Shown here: positions 31,127 through 40,935 of the stretch, piece after piece
How positions within the stretch are numbered: position 1 is the first letter of the stretch
Layout of the letters: each line of letters opens with the position of its first letter
From: Acidobacteriaceae bacterium
GTDB lineage: Bacteria > Acidobacteriota > Terriglobia > Terriglobales > Acidobacteriaceae
Assembly: GCA_025462735.1 (NCBI GenBank)
Contig: JAOAPC010000024.1
Span: 124,001 to 188,000 of the forward strand
DNA: 64,000 nt
Direction: 5' to 3'
The notes under the pieces: generated by a model
Databases searched by the model: none
Seen by the model: the letters and a program-made list of their open reading frames with translations, nothing else
Told to the model about the DNA's origin: nothing
Translations under genes and position numbers: made by a program

Positions 31127-32536
31127 ATGAGCCTGTTCCAAACAATTCCGGGCGGCAATGAAGCCAGCGATCGCGGGCGACCTTTGGCCGATCGCATGCG
31201 TCCGCGCACGCTCGACGAATTCGTGGGCCAGGAGCACCTGATCGCGCCCGGCAAACCGTTGCGCGCGCAGATTGAACGCGATGATATTGGCTCCCTGATC
31301 TTCTGGGGACCTCCGGGCACAGGCAAAACTACGCTGGCAAAGATCATTGCGGGTATGACCCGCGCGGAGTTCATCGAGTTCAGCGCTGTCCTTTCCGGGA
31401 TTAAAGAGATCAAGCAAGTCATGGCTGAGGCTGAACGGGCCCGCCAGTACGGCACTCGCACGATCGTTTTCGTGGACGAAATACATCGCTTCAACAAAGC
31501 CCAGCAGGATGCGTTTCTCCCCCACGTTGAGAAGGGCAACATTCGCTTAATCGGTGCGACCACCGAGAACCCGTCCTTTGAGATCATCTCCGCGCTTCTC
31601 TCGCGTAGTCGGGTATACGTGCTCAAGCCGCTCACGGAGGAACAGATTGTTCTTTTGCTCCGCCGAGCGCTCGAGGATAGCGAGCGCGGCCTGGGTGCGA
31701 TGAAGTTATCCGCGGACGACGACGCGCTCCGCCAGATCGCTGCTTATTCCAGCGGCGATGCCCGCAGCGCTTACAACGTGCTGGAGGTCGCGGCAGCGCT
31801 TGTGCTGCAGCCCGCAAAGGGCGAACCTGGGTCGAGTTCAACCCCTTTGCAAATCGCGAAAGGCCCTGCCCTGATTACAAGTGAGATCGTGCAGGACGCA
31901 TTGCAGAAGCGTGTTCTGCTGTACGACAAGGCTGGTGAAGAGCACTACAACCTGATCTCCGCCTTGCACAAGTCGGTGCGCAACAGCGATCCCGACGCAT
32001 CTTTATATTGGCTGGCGAGAATGCTCGAGGCCGGCGAAGACCCGCTCTACATAGCCCGGCGCATCGTGCGAATGGCGGTTGAGGACATCGGTCTTGCCGA
32101 TCCCAATGCGCTCGCGCTCTGCATGGCCGCCCGCGACGCGGTGGATTTCATCGGAATGCCGGAAGGCAATCTGGCGCTGGCGCAGGCGGCGGTCTATCTC
32201 GCAATGGCGCCGAAATCGAATGCGTTGTACACGGCGTATTCGGATGTTCAGCAGGACGTCGAACGCACTGCGGCCGAGCCGGTTCCGTTGCATCTTCGCA
32301 ATGCGCCTACTGGACTCATGAAGAACCTTGGCTACGGTCACGGCTACGAGTACGCGCACGATCTTGAGGCCAAAGTCGCCGATATGCAGTGCCTTCCAGA
32401 TAATCTGAAAGACCGGCGCTACTACCAGCCAACAAACGAAGGCACGGAAAAGCGTATTCGCGAACGGCTGGAGGAGATTCGACGCAAGCGATCGCAAGCC
32501 CCTTCTTCGAAAACTAAAACAGAATCCGAGCAATAG
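31127..32536 (+). CDS. rarA: Replication-associated recombination protein RarA (MgsA)
   Basis: A 469-residue AAA+ ATPase of the clamp-loader group. Walker A is GPPGTGKTT (61-69), Walker B is [10 protein letters not shown], sensor 1 is [12 protein letters not shown] and the Arg finger region SRSRVYVL follows. The C-terminal domain (about 250-440) has the typical [22 protein letters not shown] and [10 protein letters not shown]. RarA acts at stalled replication forks and binds SSB. Length matches the family. The gene starts 10 bp after the right arm of the GxxExxY cassette, so the insertion may have replaced or altered its promoter. Confidence 0.93.
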   Translation: MSLFQTIPGGNEASDRGRPLADRMRPRTLDEFVGQEHLIAPGKPLRAQIERDDIGSLIFWGPPGTGKTTLAKIIAGMTRAEFIEFSAVLSGIKEIKQVMAEAERARQYGTRTIVFVDEIHRFNKAQQDAFLPHVEKGNIRLIGATTENPSFEIISALLSRSRVYVLKPLTEEQIVLLLRRALEDSERGLGAMKLSADDDALRQIAAYSSGDARSAYNVLEVAAALVLQPAKGEPGSSSTPLQIAKGPALITSEIVQDALQKRVLLYDKAGEEHYNLISALHKSVRNSDPDASLYWLARMLEAGEDPLYIARRIVRMAVEDIGLADPNALALCMAARDAVDFIGMPEGNLALAQAAVYLAMAPKSNALYTAYSDVQQDVERTAAEPVPLHLRNAPTGLMKNLGYGHGYEYAHDLEAKVADMQCLPDNLKDRRYYQPTNEGTEKRIRERLEEIRRKRSQAPSSKTKTESEQ

Positions 32537-32580
32537 CTCAGGTCATCTTTTTACTTGAGACTCTCTGCGGGTGAGCGCCA

Positions 32581-33849
32581 ATGGCTGCGACTCCCAATCC
32601 GGTTCAGATCACATCTCTGATAGATCGCTCGCTCCAGAGCGGGCGTATCGACGATCTGCTCAAGCTACAGGAGTGGATCCCGAAGATTACGTCCATTCTC
32701 GATCTCGATCTCCTGATCGACCAGATCGTCAATCATGTTTCGTGCGCGTTCGGCTGTGTTGAAGCCAACTTATATCTTCACGATGAAGAACGAGCCGAGC
32801 TGGAACTGGCATGTGTGTGCGGTTGCACGCTCCACGACAAGGGACATCGGCTCAAGGTCGGAACCGAAGGGATGGTCGGGCGGGTCGCGGCAACCGGCAA
32901 AATGCACTATGCACCGGACGTAAGAGTCGACCCCTATTACCTTGCATGTGAGGAATCTACGCTCTCGGAAGTAGCAATACCTCTCTTGGTGGAAGGCAAG
33001 TTGGTTGGCGTGTTCTCGGCGGCTCATCCCGAGCTCGACGCTTTTCCTCCCCAGCAATTGCAACTCCTGCAAGCTCTTGGGGGGCACATTGCTATCGCAT
33101 TGCACAATTGCAGGCGATTCCGGGCGGAGCAACAGGAACGGCAGCGCATGTCGCGAGAGTCTGAGGAAGCTCGGATCATCCAACAGGCACTGCTGCCCAA
33201 AGTGTCACCTTACATACCGGGATTTGCCATCTCCGGGCTTTCCGTTTCAGCTGGGGATATTGGCGGAGACTGGTACGACTTCATTCCCTTTAATGACGGT
33301 TGCTGGGGTTTAGTCTTGGCTGACGTTTCCGGCAAAGGCACGGCGGCAGCACTGCTGATGTCCGCCACACGCGCCATGCTCCGTTCACTTGCGGATACAT
33401 GCAGCTCGCCCGCAGAAACGTTGAGCAAATTGAATCAACTCATGGTCGAGGACTTCCCCTCCGGCCGATTTGTGACGCTGATTTACGCGGTCCTCGATCC
33501 GCAAAAGCGCACGCTCAAATTCGCCAGCGCTGGACACCTCCCGCCCCTGCTCGTAGAAGGCGGCGACGCACGTTTTCTGCTGAGCGAAGCTGGCACGCCT
33601 CTGGGGCTTTCGAAGAGCGGCTTTTCTGAGAGCGAGATCTACCTCAAAGAAGGTTCGCGGATAGTCCTATACAGCGACGGAATAACCGAGGCCGCAGGTT
33701 CCGATAATGAAGAATATGGGGCCGCGCGGCTTTGCGAGCATGTACTCAACCCGCACGCGTCTAGCGAGAGCATCCTGACGGATGTTCGGCACTACGTGGA
33801 TGGCGCTGGACTGCAAGATGATGCAACCGTAATTTTTGTGAGAGCGTAA
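32581..33849 (+). CDS. GAF-domain protein with SpoIIE-type PP2C phosphatase
   Basis: A 422-residue cytoplasmic signalling protein: a GAF sensor domain (about 40-180, with VSCAFGCVEANLYL and IPLLVEGKLVGVFSAAHPE), a short coiled linker (about 180-205, QQERQRMSRESEEARIIQQALLPK) and an RsbU/SpoIIE phosphatase domain (about 210-422) with SAGDIGGDWYDF, LVLADVSGKGTAAALLMS, SAGHLPPLLV, LYSDGITEA and DDATVIFVRA, whose Asp residues bind the catalytic Mn ions. Such enzymes dephosphorylate anti-sigma-factor antagonists. No partner switch gene lies beside it. Confidence 0.88.
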   Translation: MAATPNPVQITSLIDRSLQSGRIDDLLKLQEWIPKITSILDLDLLIDQIVNHVSCAFGCVEANLYLHDEERAELELACVCGCTLHDKGHRLKVGTEGMVGRVAATGKMHYAPDVRVDPYYLACEESTLSEVAIPLLVEGKLVGVFSAAHPELDAFPPQQLQLLQALGGHIAIALHNCRRFRAEQQERQRMSRESEEARIIQQALLPKVSPYIPGFAISGLSVSAGDIGGDWYDFIPFNDGCWGLVLADVSGKGTAAALLMSATRAMLRSLADTCSSPAETLSKLNQLMVEDFPSGRFVTLIYAVLDPQKRTLKFASAGHLPPLLVEGGDARFLLSEAGTPLGLSKSGFSESEIYLKEGSRIVLYSDGITEAAGSDNEEYGAARLCEHVLNPHASSESILTDVRHYVDGAGLQDDATVIFVRA

Positions 33850-33861
33850 AGGCCGGGATTC

Positions 33862-34275
33862 TTAGCCGAATCGCGCCCGGTGCTCTTTGAGAATGCAAAG
33901 GTCCATCACTACGAACAGCCCAGCGCGTTTCGCCTTTTCAGCGGCCTGTTGATGGATGACTTCCTCTTGCATCCAGACCGCGGGAACTTTCAACTGAATA
34001 GCCTGATCGACAATTTCCTCAACGAACTCCGGGCGCCGGAAGATGTTCACGATATCGATCTTTTCTGGAACTTCCAGCAATGACGAATATGACTTTTCGC
34101 CTAAGGCTTCAGGGATACTCGGATTGACCGGAATAATTTTGTATCCCTGGGCCTGCATGTAAGCAGAAACGGCATAGCTGGGGCGCATGGGGCTGTCGGA
34201 GAGTCCGACTACCGCAATTGTTTTGGAGCGCTCGAGCAGTTCGCGAATGGAATCAGTTTTGGGCAGGGACGCCAA
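33862..34275 (-). CDS. CoA-binding (YccU-type) protein
   Basis: A 137-residue Rossmann-fold protein of the CoA_binding_2 family, with SKTIAVVGLSDSPMRPSYAVSAYMQAQGYKIIPVNP at the N-terminus, VDIVNIFRRPEFVEEIVDQAI in the middle and VWMQEEVIHQQAAEKAKRAGLFVVMDLCILKEH at the end. These stand-alone domains bind CoA but have no catalytic partner. It is convergent with the SpoIIE gene and followed on the same strand by the gene at 34301. Confidence 0.85.
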   Translation of the reverse strand: MASLPKTDSIRELLERSKTIAVVGLSDSPMRPSYAVSAYMQAQGYKIIPVNPSIPEALGEKSYSSLLEVPEKIDIVNIFRRPEFVEEIVDQAIQLKVPAVWMQEEVIHQQAAEKAKRAGLFVVMDLCILKEHRARFG

Positions 34276-34300
34276 GCCAATATTTTAACCCGCAACGCCT

Positions 34301-35575
34301 CTAATGTTTGCCGCCTTCGGTCTTTTGCTTGAACATTCGCAAAGCAAGCTTGCTTACAGTGTCGGAGACTTCTCGGTTGCCCGACAGGTTCCGCAAATCC
34401 TGGATCAGCAGGTTTTTCATTAGGCCGAGGGAAACGTCGAGCGGAGTGCGCGGATTACAAACAAGGTTACGGACCACGGAATAGTTTTTCATAAACCGGC
34501 GTTTCATTGGAATCGCGCGCAGCAAGGCTTCCAGAACATTTTTTTGGTTAGCGAACCTTTCAACTTCGCTGTCCGTTATTTTTGGTGAGTCCAGCACTGC
34601 GAGCGCAACGATTTTCGTGCCATCACGCACCAGAATGGCGCGCTCCTCTTTCGATCCTTTCATTGCAAGTTGGATTCGCCCTTTTACGTCGAGCTTGGCG
34701 ATTTTCTGCAAGACGCTGCCTCTCGTGTCTTCCGGGTTCACTAGTTTCTTTGCGGCCGGTTTCGCGGCCAAGGCCGGTTGCGCGGAGCTCGCTGCAGCCG
34801 CGGCTGCCGCTTGTGGCTCCGCTGCGGCGACTTCCTCGTGAATTCCGCCAATCGGCTGAAAAGGCTTGTCAGCCTCGGCAGCAATTTCGCTTGCGTGTTC
34901 GGTCAGAAACGCAGCCACGACATTTTCTGTTTCGGGGTCCGCTACGGCTTCGGGTTCCGCTGGTAGGGCGGCTTCGCTTACAGTGCCTTGCTGTTCGGTT
35001 GCCTGTGCCGGCGCTTGCTGAGCAGAGTTATCGACCGGTGCGGCCGGTACGATTTCAGGGATCGCTTCCTGCGGCCTTTCAATGGCTATAGCTGCAGGGG
35101 CGGTTTTTCCCGTGATCAGCTCTTGCACTCTCGCCGTCTGTACTCCGCTGAGCTGCGCGTTTGAGGCGAGATCTTTCAGGAGCTGCGGTGATTTCTGTAT
35201 CCGCGGGCTTGCCAGCATCGCGTCAATCCACTCGCCTTTCAAGGTGCGGGCACTCTCGCCTAGTTTTTGCAAGGAAACGCCAGGATTTTCGAGGAGAAGC
35301 GGAAACAGAGTCGGTCTTAGATTTTTTGGCGATAGCCAGTAGTCGAGCACCTCTTTCGAAGTGGTAGGGCTGGAGGCAATTGCCTTGGCAGAATTCTCGT
35401 CCCATCCGGCCAGAGTAATGCGCGCCATCTCGCCGAATATCTTGTTGTTTTCGGCTAGATAGACCAAAATCTCGACCGTTTCTTCGGCGGGTGCTTCAAG
35501 CGCACCTTTGGCTGCAGCCATCATCTGGTTTGATGGCAGGGCACATCTGCGAACTAGATTAAGTAAGCGCGGCAT
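34301..35575 (-). CDS. Helical-repeat protein of unknown function with disordered Ala/Glu-rich middle
   Basis: A 424-residue protein. Residues about 10-155 form amphipathic helix pairs of HEAT or LRV-like character (LPSNQMMAAAKGALEAPAEETVEILVYLAENN, SPTTSKEVLDYWLSPKNLRPTLFPLLLENP). Residues about 160-275 are Ala/Pro/Glu/Gln-rich and probably disordered. Residues about 280-420 return to helical repeats (RIQLAMKGSKEERAILVRDG, DSEVERFANQKNVLEALLRAIPM). The overall design suggests a binding scaffold. I do not recognise a catalytic motif. It may share a transcript with the CoA-binding gene. Confidence 0.55.
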   Translation of the reverse strand: MPRLLNLVRRCALPSNQMMAAAKGALEAPAEETVEILVYLAENNKIFGEMARITLAGWDENSAKAIASSPTTSKEVLDYWLSPKNLRPTLFPLLLENPGVSLQKLGESARTLKGEWIDAMLASPRIQKSPQLLKDLASNAQLSGVQTARVQELITGKTAPAAIAIERPQEAIPEIVPAAPVDNSAQQAPAQATEQQGTVSEAALPAEPEAVADPETENVVAAFLTEHASEIAAEADKPFQPIGGIHEEVAAAEPQAAAAAAASSAQPALAAKPAAKKLVNPEDTRGSVLQKIAKLDVKGRIQLAMKGSKEERAILVRDGTKIVALAVLDSPKITDSEVERFANQKNVLEALLRAIPMKRRFMKNYSVVRNLVCNPRTPLDVSLGLMKNLLIQDLRNLSGNREVSDTVSKLALRMFKQKTEGGKH

Positions 35576-35673
35576 AGTCTTTCGGCTTAGGAGCTGTACC
35601 CCATAGGGTCTCTCACCCGCACCGCTCTTTCTAGTATTTTCGGAAAATTTCAGGTTACGGAAGGCACCTAGAG

Positions 35674-36799
35674 TCAGCGATCAGCGGCGGCATCGGCGGA
35701 AGTACCGCCGTCGCGGCGCATCCGCAAATAGGCACGAATAAACGGTTGCAAGTCGCCATCGATCACACGATCCACGTCGCCGACTTCGGTCTTGGTGCGG
35801 TGATCCTTGATCAGGCGGTAGGGTTGAAGGACGTACGACCGAATCTGCGAGCCGAAGTCGATATCGAGCTTTGAGTCTTCTATTTTCCTGGTCGCTTCGC
35901 GCTTCTTCTCCAGTTCAAACTCATAGAGCTTCGAACGCAGCATGCTCATGGCGCGCTCTTTGTTCTTGTGTTGCGAACGCTCGTTCTGGCAAGCGGCCAC
36001 GAGTCCGGTGGGAATGTGTGTAATACGGACTGCGGAATCTGTCGTGTTCACGTGCTGCCCACCCTTTCCGCTCGAGCGGTACGTGTCGATACGGATGTCG
36101 TCGGGCTTGATGATCACCTCGATAGATTCGTCAATCTCGGGGGAAACGAAAACGCTGGCGAAAGAGGTATGCCGCCGCTTAGCTTGATCAAACGGCGAGA
36201 TGCGGACCAACCGGTGCACGCCGATTTCGCTGGTCAGCAAGCCAAATGCATACTCGCCGTTCACCCCGAAGGTCGTGGATTTGATGCCAGCCTCTTCACC
36301 CGGTTGGTAGTCGTAAAGCACCGTCTGGAATCCCTGGCGCTCGGCCCACCGCAGATACATGCGCATGAGCATCTCCGCCCAATCCTGCGATTCTGTTCCC
36401 CCGGCGCCGGGATGGATTGTGACAATCGCGTTGCGTGCGTCGTTATCTCCGGATAGCAGGGTTTCGGTCTCGAGGCGGTCCACGCGCTCACGCAAAGAAT
36501 CAATTTCGCGGCGAAGGTCGGCCTCGACGTTCTCACCTTCGCGGGCCAGGTCGAAATACGCGGCGATGTCCTCAGTGCGGCGGACAAGATCAGCTTCAGT
36601 AGTGAGCATGCCCTCGAGGCGCTTCTTCTCGCGCATCACCTGCTGGGATTTCTGCGGGTTCGACCAGAGATTCGGATCAGATGCTTGTTTATCGATTTCG
36701 GCTAATTGCGGGCGGAGTTTGCCAGCGTCAAAGGTACTCCCGAAGTTCGCGGACCTTTTGCTGCAAAGCTGAGTATTCCTGTTCGAGTTCTTGAATCAT
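35674..36799 (-). CDS. prfB: Peptide chain release factor 2 with programmed +1 frameshift
   Basis: Release factor 2, which recognises UAA and UGA. The first 23 codons start at ATG 36799 and end with CTT followed by an in-frame TGA at 36730-36728; reading continues in the +1 frame from GAC, giving 374 residues in all, the usual length. An SD-like GGGAG (36741-36737) lies 3 nt ahead of CTT, as in the classic autoregulatory site. The long part has the SPF tripeptide (RISPFDQ) and the GGQ motif (SGKGGQHVNTTDSAVRITH). The start overlaps the lnt stop by 4 bp, so both belong to one operon. Confidence 0.95.
36727..36742 (-). promoter_or_regulatory. prfB programmed frameshift site
   Basis: On the minus strand this reads CGGGAGTACCTTTGAC. 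GGGAG acts as an internal Shine-Dalgarno and the CTT-TGA-C step lets the ribosome slip +1 when RF2 is scarce, giving negative feedback on RF2 level. Spacing equals that of the E. coli site. Confidence 0.93.
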
Positions 36800-38385
36800 G
36801 CTATGCGTCTGCCTTTTGCGCGGGTGAGGGCAACAGCTATCGCCCCAACCGAAATTATCGCACACAGGTACCCCAGCCAATCCCCATGGCGCGTGTAGAA
36901 GGTGCTTGCATCGTTGAGGGCATAGTCAGCTTGCAGTACGGTCCGGATCTTCCGCGGGGCGCTTTGTGCGATCCTGCCGGCCGGATCAATCGCCGCTGTG
37001 ACGCCCGTATTCGTCGTGCGCAGAATCCATCGCGCATTTTCTACCGCGCGCATCCGAGCCTGCTCCAGATGTTGCGCGTAGGCGCCACTATCTCCATACC
37101 AGCCGTCGTTCGAGATGTTCACGAAGACCTGCGCGCCATTTTTCGCAAACTGCCGAACTTCGTCGGGAAATATTGATTCATAGCAGATGAATACTCCTAA
37201 TCTTTCATTGCCTGCCGGCAGCGGCGCGCGCGAATGTCCGCGGGAGAAATCGCCAACCTCTTTCGTCAGCCCCCCAGCGAACGAAAGCCAGTCTTTGAAC
37301 GGAACGTACTCGCCAAAAGGAACCAGATGGACTTTGTCGTAGCGCCCCACCCACTCACCTTTCGGACTGACCAGCACCGCCGAATTGAAAATTTGCGTCG
37401 GCTGCTGCGGGGTGACTCTTGCGTTCTCGATCCCAACACTCCCGGCGACTACCCAAGCGTGGGCACTGCTGGCAATATGAGTCAGCCCGGCCCTAAATAA
37501 AGGGTCGCCGGTGTAGAACGGTGCAGGCGATTCAGGCCAAACGATGAGATCGGGATGCTGCTGCTCTCCTTCCGGCTGGTTCAAACTGATTCTGCTAAGG
37601 TCGGCTAACGTATCGTCGAAAAATGGGTGGGTCCAATCAGTGCTGTCGAGCACGGGAATGTTCTCCTGCACCAGTAGCGCAGTACGGTCCGTCAGAAATT
37701 TTGGCGCAGGCATTAATCGCGCAACTTGCAACAGAAAGGCTGCAGCAAAAGCGGCAAGCAGCAATGGCTTACGTCGTCTTCTGTGCACCAGAAATCCAGC
37801 GGCGACTGCGGCGTTCACAATCATGATCTCGAGGGAAAGGCCGTAAACTCCCGTGACAGTCGAAAGTCTAGACAGAGGAATGTTGTCGACCTGGGTGATT
37901 CCGAGCAGGTCCCACGGAAATCCGCTGATCCGGGTGCGCGCCAATTCCACTGCGACCCAGACCACCGGAGAAAGCACCAGAGCAGTCCGCTCGGACCAGT
38001 TGCCCAGCAGGCTGACGATCAGGCCAAACACTCCGTGATAGAGACCAAGATACAAACAGAACAGGAGCAGCAGCCCTGCCGCTCCCGCAGCGCTAATCCC
38101 GCCGTACTGCTTCATGGTGCTGTAGACCCAATAGCAGTTTCCCGCATACCACAGAATTCCGCAGAGATACCCAAGCAGAAATCCTTGCGCAGGAGTCGCC
38201 GGTATGAGTTTTAGCGGACCGCGCAATTGCAGCGTGTCGGGACGGCGCGCTCGGAGCAAGGCAACAAGCAGTGGCGCGACGGCGATCCAGCAGAGCACAT
38301 ATAAATTTGGCAGGGGAAAGATGACGACCTGCAACACAGCCGAGATGATGGCCAGCAGCCAGGCCTTGCTTTCGATGGCACGCAT
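36796..38385 (-). CDS. lnt: Apolipoprotein N-acyltransferase
   Basis: A 529-residue inner-membrane enzyme that adds the third acyl chain to lipoproteins. About six to eight hydrophobic helices occupy residues 1-220, and a periplasmic nitrilase domain spans about 230-490 with the catalytic triad in VWPESPAPF (Glu), GRYDKVHLVPFGEYVPF (Lys) and FICYESIFPDEVR (Cys). A final helix ends the protein. It is the upstream gene of prfB, and its stop overlaps the prfB start. Confidence 0.92.
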   Translation of the reverse strand: MRAIESKAWLLAIISAVLQVVIFPLPNLYVLCWIAVAPLLVALLRARRPDTLQLRGPLKLIPATPAQGFLLGYLCGILWYAGNCYWVYSTMKQYGGISAAGAAGLLLLFCLYLGLYHGVFGLIVSLLGNWSERTALVLSPVVWVAVELARTRISGFPWDLLGITQVDNIPLSRLSTVTGVYGLSLEIMIVNAAVAAGFLVHRRRRKPLLLAAFAAAFLLQVARLMPAPKFLTDRTALLVQENIPVLDSTDWTHPFFDDTLADLSRISLNQPEGEQQHPDLIVWPESPAPFYTGDPLFRAGLTHIASSAHAWVVAGSVGIENARVTPQQPTQIFNSAVLVSPKGEWVGRYDKVHLVPFGEYVPFKDWLSFAGGLTKEVGDFSRGHSRAPLPAGNERLGVFICYESIFPDEVRQFAKNGAQVFVNISNDGWYGDSGAYAQHLEQARMRAVENARWILRTTNTGVTAAIDPAGRIAQSAPRKIRTVLQADYALNDASTFYTRHGDWLGYLCAIISVGAIAVALTRAKGRRIA

Positions 38386-38400
38386 TGCTGAGAAAGGATA

Positions 38401-39030
38401 TCAGGCGAGACGCACTACCGATGGCGCCGCCTTGAGCCGTCCGGCGACGAATTCAATAATTTCGTCGCTCACGTAGTGCGGCGGATCGACCGTGAACACT
38501 GGTCGGTCTGGAATTGACCCCAACGAGACTCCCGGCCAGGGAAGGGTGAGTTCCCCCGTGCGGTGGAGAATGATGGCGTCTGCTCGCCCGAGAAATTGCT
38601 GGGCCGAGCTTTTGAAGTCTTCGGTCGCAGGATCAAGCACGGAGAGGTAAAGATCAGGCTTAATAAATTTCAGAATGCTGTTTGACTCCAGAATTGCATT
38701 CTCAGTCTGATCGAGCCTGCGCTGGATGGCCGGCATTGCCTTTGCAAGTTGCCCTTGCGCTGTGCGCACCCAAAAGGAATGCTTGGCACCGGCGGTGAGA
38801 AAGCGCGAACTGTCGGACTTTCCAGACCGGTCTTTCTCTTCAGTGATGGCCCACGCGTGATCAGCGGTCGCGCACTGGCAGGGTTTGCCGTTAAGCGAGC
38901 ACCGTCCGTGACCGAACTGTGTGAGCTTAAAGGCGGTCCAGTTGTACGCCGGCAGCTTTGCGATCAGGCCGGCAACCACGCTGGTTTTGCCGACATTTCG
39001 GGAGTGCCCGCCGATTACAACAATCGCCAT
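38401..39030 (-). CDS. P-loop NTPase, MobB-like, unknown role
   Basis: A 209-residue protein with an N-terminal P-loop GGHSRNVGKTS (7-17) resembling the MobB/SIMIBI group of nucleotide-binding proteins, and Cys residues in NGKPCQCATADH. The rest lacks clear family motifs. Its start shares one base with the stop of lpxD (39030) and the lnt start lies 15 bp beyond its end, so lpxD, this gene, lnt and prfB look like one operon. A role in envelope biogenesis is possible by context but is not shown by its sequence. Confidence 0.6.
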   Translation of the reverse strand: MAIVVIGGHSRNVGKTSVVAGLIAKLPAYNWTAFKLTQFGHGRCSLNGKPCQCATADHAWAITEEKDRSGKSDSSRFLTAGAKHSFWVRTAQGQLAKAMPAIQRRLDQTENAILESNSILKFIKPDLYLSVLDPATEDFKSSAQQFLGRADAIILHRTGELTLPWPGVSLGSIPDRPVFTVDPPHYVSDEIIEFVAGRLKAAPSVVRLA

Positions 39031-40034
39031 TACTGTTCCTTCTTGTCTTTCTTACCTAACTGCGCCAGGCTGGCAAGGCTCCTCAGGTATTCTCGTAGCG
39101 GCTTGGCCGGAGTTCCCCAGAATGCGACGCCCTTACCGCGTAGAATCTTCTTAGGCAAGACTCCGCTCTGGCCGCCGAGCAGCACACCCTCTTGGATGCG
39201 CGCATGCTCCCCGACGCCGACTTGTCCGCCAATCACAACTTGATTTTCTATTGTGATGCTACCTGAAAATCCAGCTTGCGCCGCGATGATGACGTCCTCG
39301 CCAAACTGGCAGTTGTGGCCGATGTGGACAAGATTATCGATCTTCGTCCCGCGCCCGATGCGGGTCACTTCCAGCGCGCCACGATCGATGGTGGTATTCG
39401 CTCCAATTTCCACGTCATCTTCAATTTCAAGAGTTCCAATCTGCGGAAATTTTTCGTGCCTGCCGCTTTTCGGGTCGCGAACATATCCAAATCCATCGCT
39501 ACCGAGAACGGCCCCGGCGTGAACAATCACTCGGCTGCCAATCCGTGTCCCCGGATAAATCGTCACATTTGGATAGATCTCGCAGTCCACGCCGAGTTCT
39601 ACCCCATCACCAATGATGCACCCCGCACCAATTAGGCTGCGACCTCCGATTGTGGCTTGCCCAATCACCGCCTTTGCGCCAATTGATACTTCGGCGTCGA
39701 GTCTGGCTGAGGGATGAATGACGGCGGTCGAATGAATTCCTGTTTGCTGCCCGGTATCGTTTCGCAATAGACGCGCGGCGCGCGCGAACGCTAGCCTGGG
39801 ATCAGCGACTATCAGCACCGCCTTCGACGTTTTTGCCGTTTCGGCAAAATTGCCAGCAATTACAGCCGACGCATGGGACCTGAACGCGGCGGCGAGATTT
39901 TCTTCATCTTCCGCGAAGACGATGTCGCCTTTTCCTGCTGCCGTGACGCTGGCGACTCCGGTAATTTCCGCGCTGTCGTCGCCGACTATACGGGCTCCGA
40001 TCTTTTCCGCAAGTTCTCTGAGCGGCTGTCCCAT
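39030..40034 (-). CDS. lpxD: UDP-3-O-(3-hydroxyacyl)glucosamine N-acyltransferase LpxD
   Basis: A 334-residue LpxD. The N-terminal uridine-binding domain (about 1-100) is followed by a left-handed beta-helix of hexapeptide repeats (about 105-310: [69 protein letters not shown]), including the catalytic His region IGHNCQ. It adds the N-linked acyl chain in lipid A synthesis in the cytoplasm. No lpxA, lpxC or fabZ is adjacent, unlike in Proteobacteria. It heads the lpxD-P-loop-lnt-prfB run. Confidence 0.93.
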   Translation of the reverse strand: MGQPLRELAEKIGARIVGDDSAEITGVASVTAAGKGDIVFAEDEENLAAAFRSHASAVIAGNFAETAKTSKAVLIVADPRLAFARAARLLRNDTGQQTGIHSTAVIHPSARLDAEVSIGAKAVIGQATIGGRSLIGAGCIIGDGVELGVDCEIYPNVTIYPGTRIGSRVIVHAGAVLGSDGFGYVRDPKSGRHEKFPQIGTLEIEDDVEIGANTTIDRGALEVTRIGRGTKIDNLVHIGHNCQFGEDVIIAAQAGFSGSITIENQVVIGGQVGVGEHARIQEGVLLGGQSGVLPKKILRGKGVAFWGTPAKPLREYLRSLASLAQLGKKDKKEQ

Positions 40035-40188
40035 TATCTTTGCTGACCCATGGCTTTTGTTTTATACGTTTGTGTCGGGAAAGAAAAGCAGGCGGCTCCT
40101 TGAGTAAGGTTCCGCGTCGAGAAACGCCCGGGCGTTTTCCGTAAGGGCATGCTGGCGGTAAGCGTAGTCGAAGGGCGTCTTCTGTGGT

Positions 40189-40194
40189 TAAACT
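40189..40194 (+). promoter_or_regulatory. Possible -10 element of kdsB
   Basis: TAAACT lies 8 nt ahead of the ATG at 40203 and no ribosome site is seen between them. The match to TATAAT is partial and no -35 is visible. Confidence 0.25.
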
Positions 40195-40202
40195 ATGCCT
40201 TC

Positions 40203-40925
40203 ATGAAAATTGTTGCCGTCATACCCGCCCGGCTTGCCTCCATGCGCCTGCCGCGCAAGATGCTGCGCGAGATTCATGGGAAACCGTTGGCAGTGTGGGT
40301 GTATCAGGCGGTGCGCTCCTCGTCCTTGCTCGATGACGTGATCATCGCTACCGACTCTTCGGAGATCCTCGAAGCCTGCCACAAGCACTCCTGCAACGTG
40401 CGGATGACCTCGGACAAGCACCGCAGTGGGACCGAACGTGTGCACGAAGTATCGCAATCAGTGCCGGCGGATGTTTACGTCAACGTGCAAGGCGATGAGC
40501 CCATGATTCGGGCCAGCCATATCGAAGCGCTCGTCGAGCTCATGAAGAACACGGAGGCTCCGGTTGGCACCTTGAAGACGCCAGCTGCTCCTGACGACAT
40601 TGGCAATGCGAACGCAGTGAAAGTGGTGACCGATCTAAGCGGGCGGGCACTTTATTTTTCACGGTCCACTGTTCCTTACGACCGCGATGGTTCACATCCC
40701 CGATACTTCAAGCACCTCGGGATCTATGCGTACCGTAAGCCTTGGCTGGAGCGGTTCGTCACCCTGCCGGAGTCATCGCTGGAACGCGCCGAGAGACTCG
40801 AGCAGTTGCGCTTTCTCGAAAATGGGATACCCATTTACGTCGCGGAAACTGCTTACGACAGCATTGGAGTGGATACCGAGGAAGATTTTCAGCGCGTGAT
40901 GAAGCTCCTCGCCAATAATCAATAG
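40203..40925 (+). CDS. kdsB: 3-deoxy-manno-octulosonate cytidylyltransferase KdsB
   Basis: A 240-residue enzyme that activates Kdo as CMP-Kdo for LPS core synthesis. It begins VVAVIPARLAS-type (KIVAVIPARLASMRLPRKML) and continues with DDVIIATDSSEILEACHK, HRSGTERVHEV and VYVNVQGDEPMI, all hallmarks of KdsB. The start is ATG 40203, where homology begins; an in-frame ATG at 40149 adds unconserved residues. It is divergent from lpxD and convergent with the M48 protease gene. Confidence 0.93.
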   Translation: MKIVAVIPARLASMRLPRKMLREIHGKPLAVWVYQAVRSSSLLDDVIIATDSSEILEACHKHSCNVRMTSDKHRSGTERVHEVSQSVPADVYVNVQGDEPMIRASHIEALVELMKNTEAPVGTLKTPAAPDDIGNANAVKVVTDLSGRALYFSRSTVPYDRDGSHPRYFKHLGIYAYRKPWLERFVTLPESSLERAERLEQLRFLENGIPIYVAETAYDSIGVDTEEDFQRVMKLLANNQ

Positions 40926-40935
40926 CCGCGCTGAC

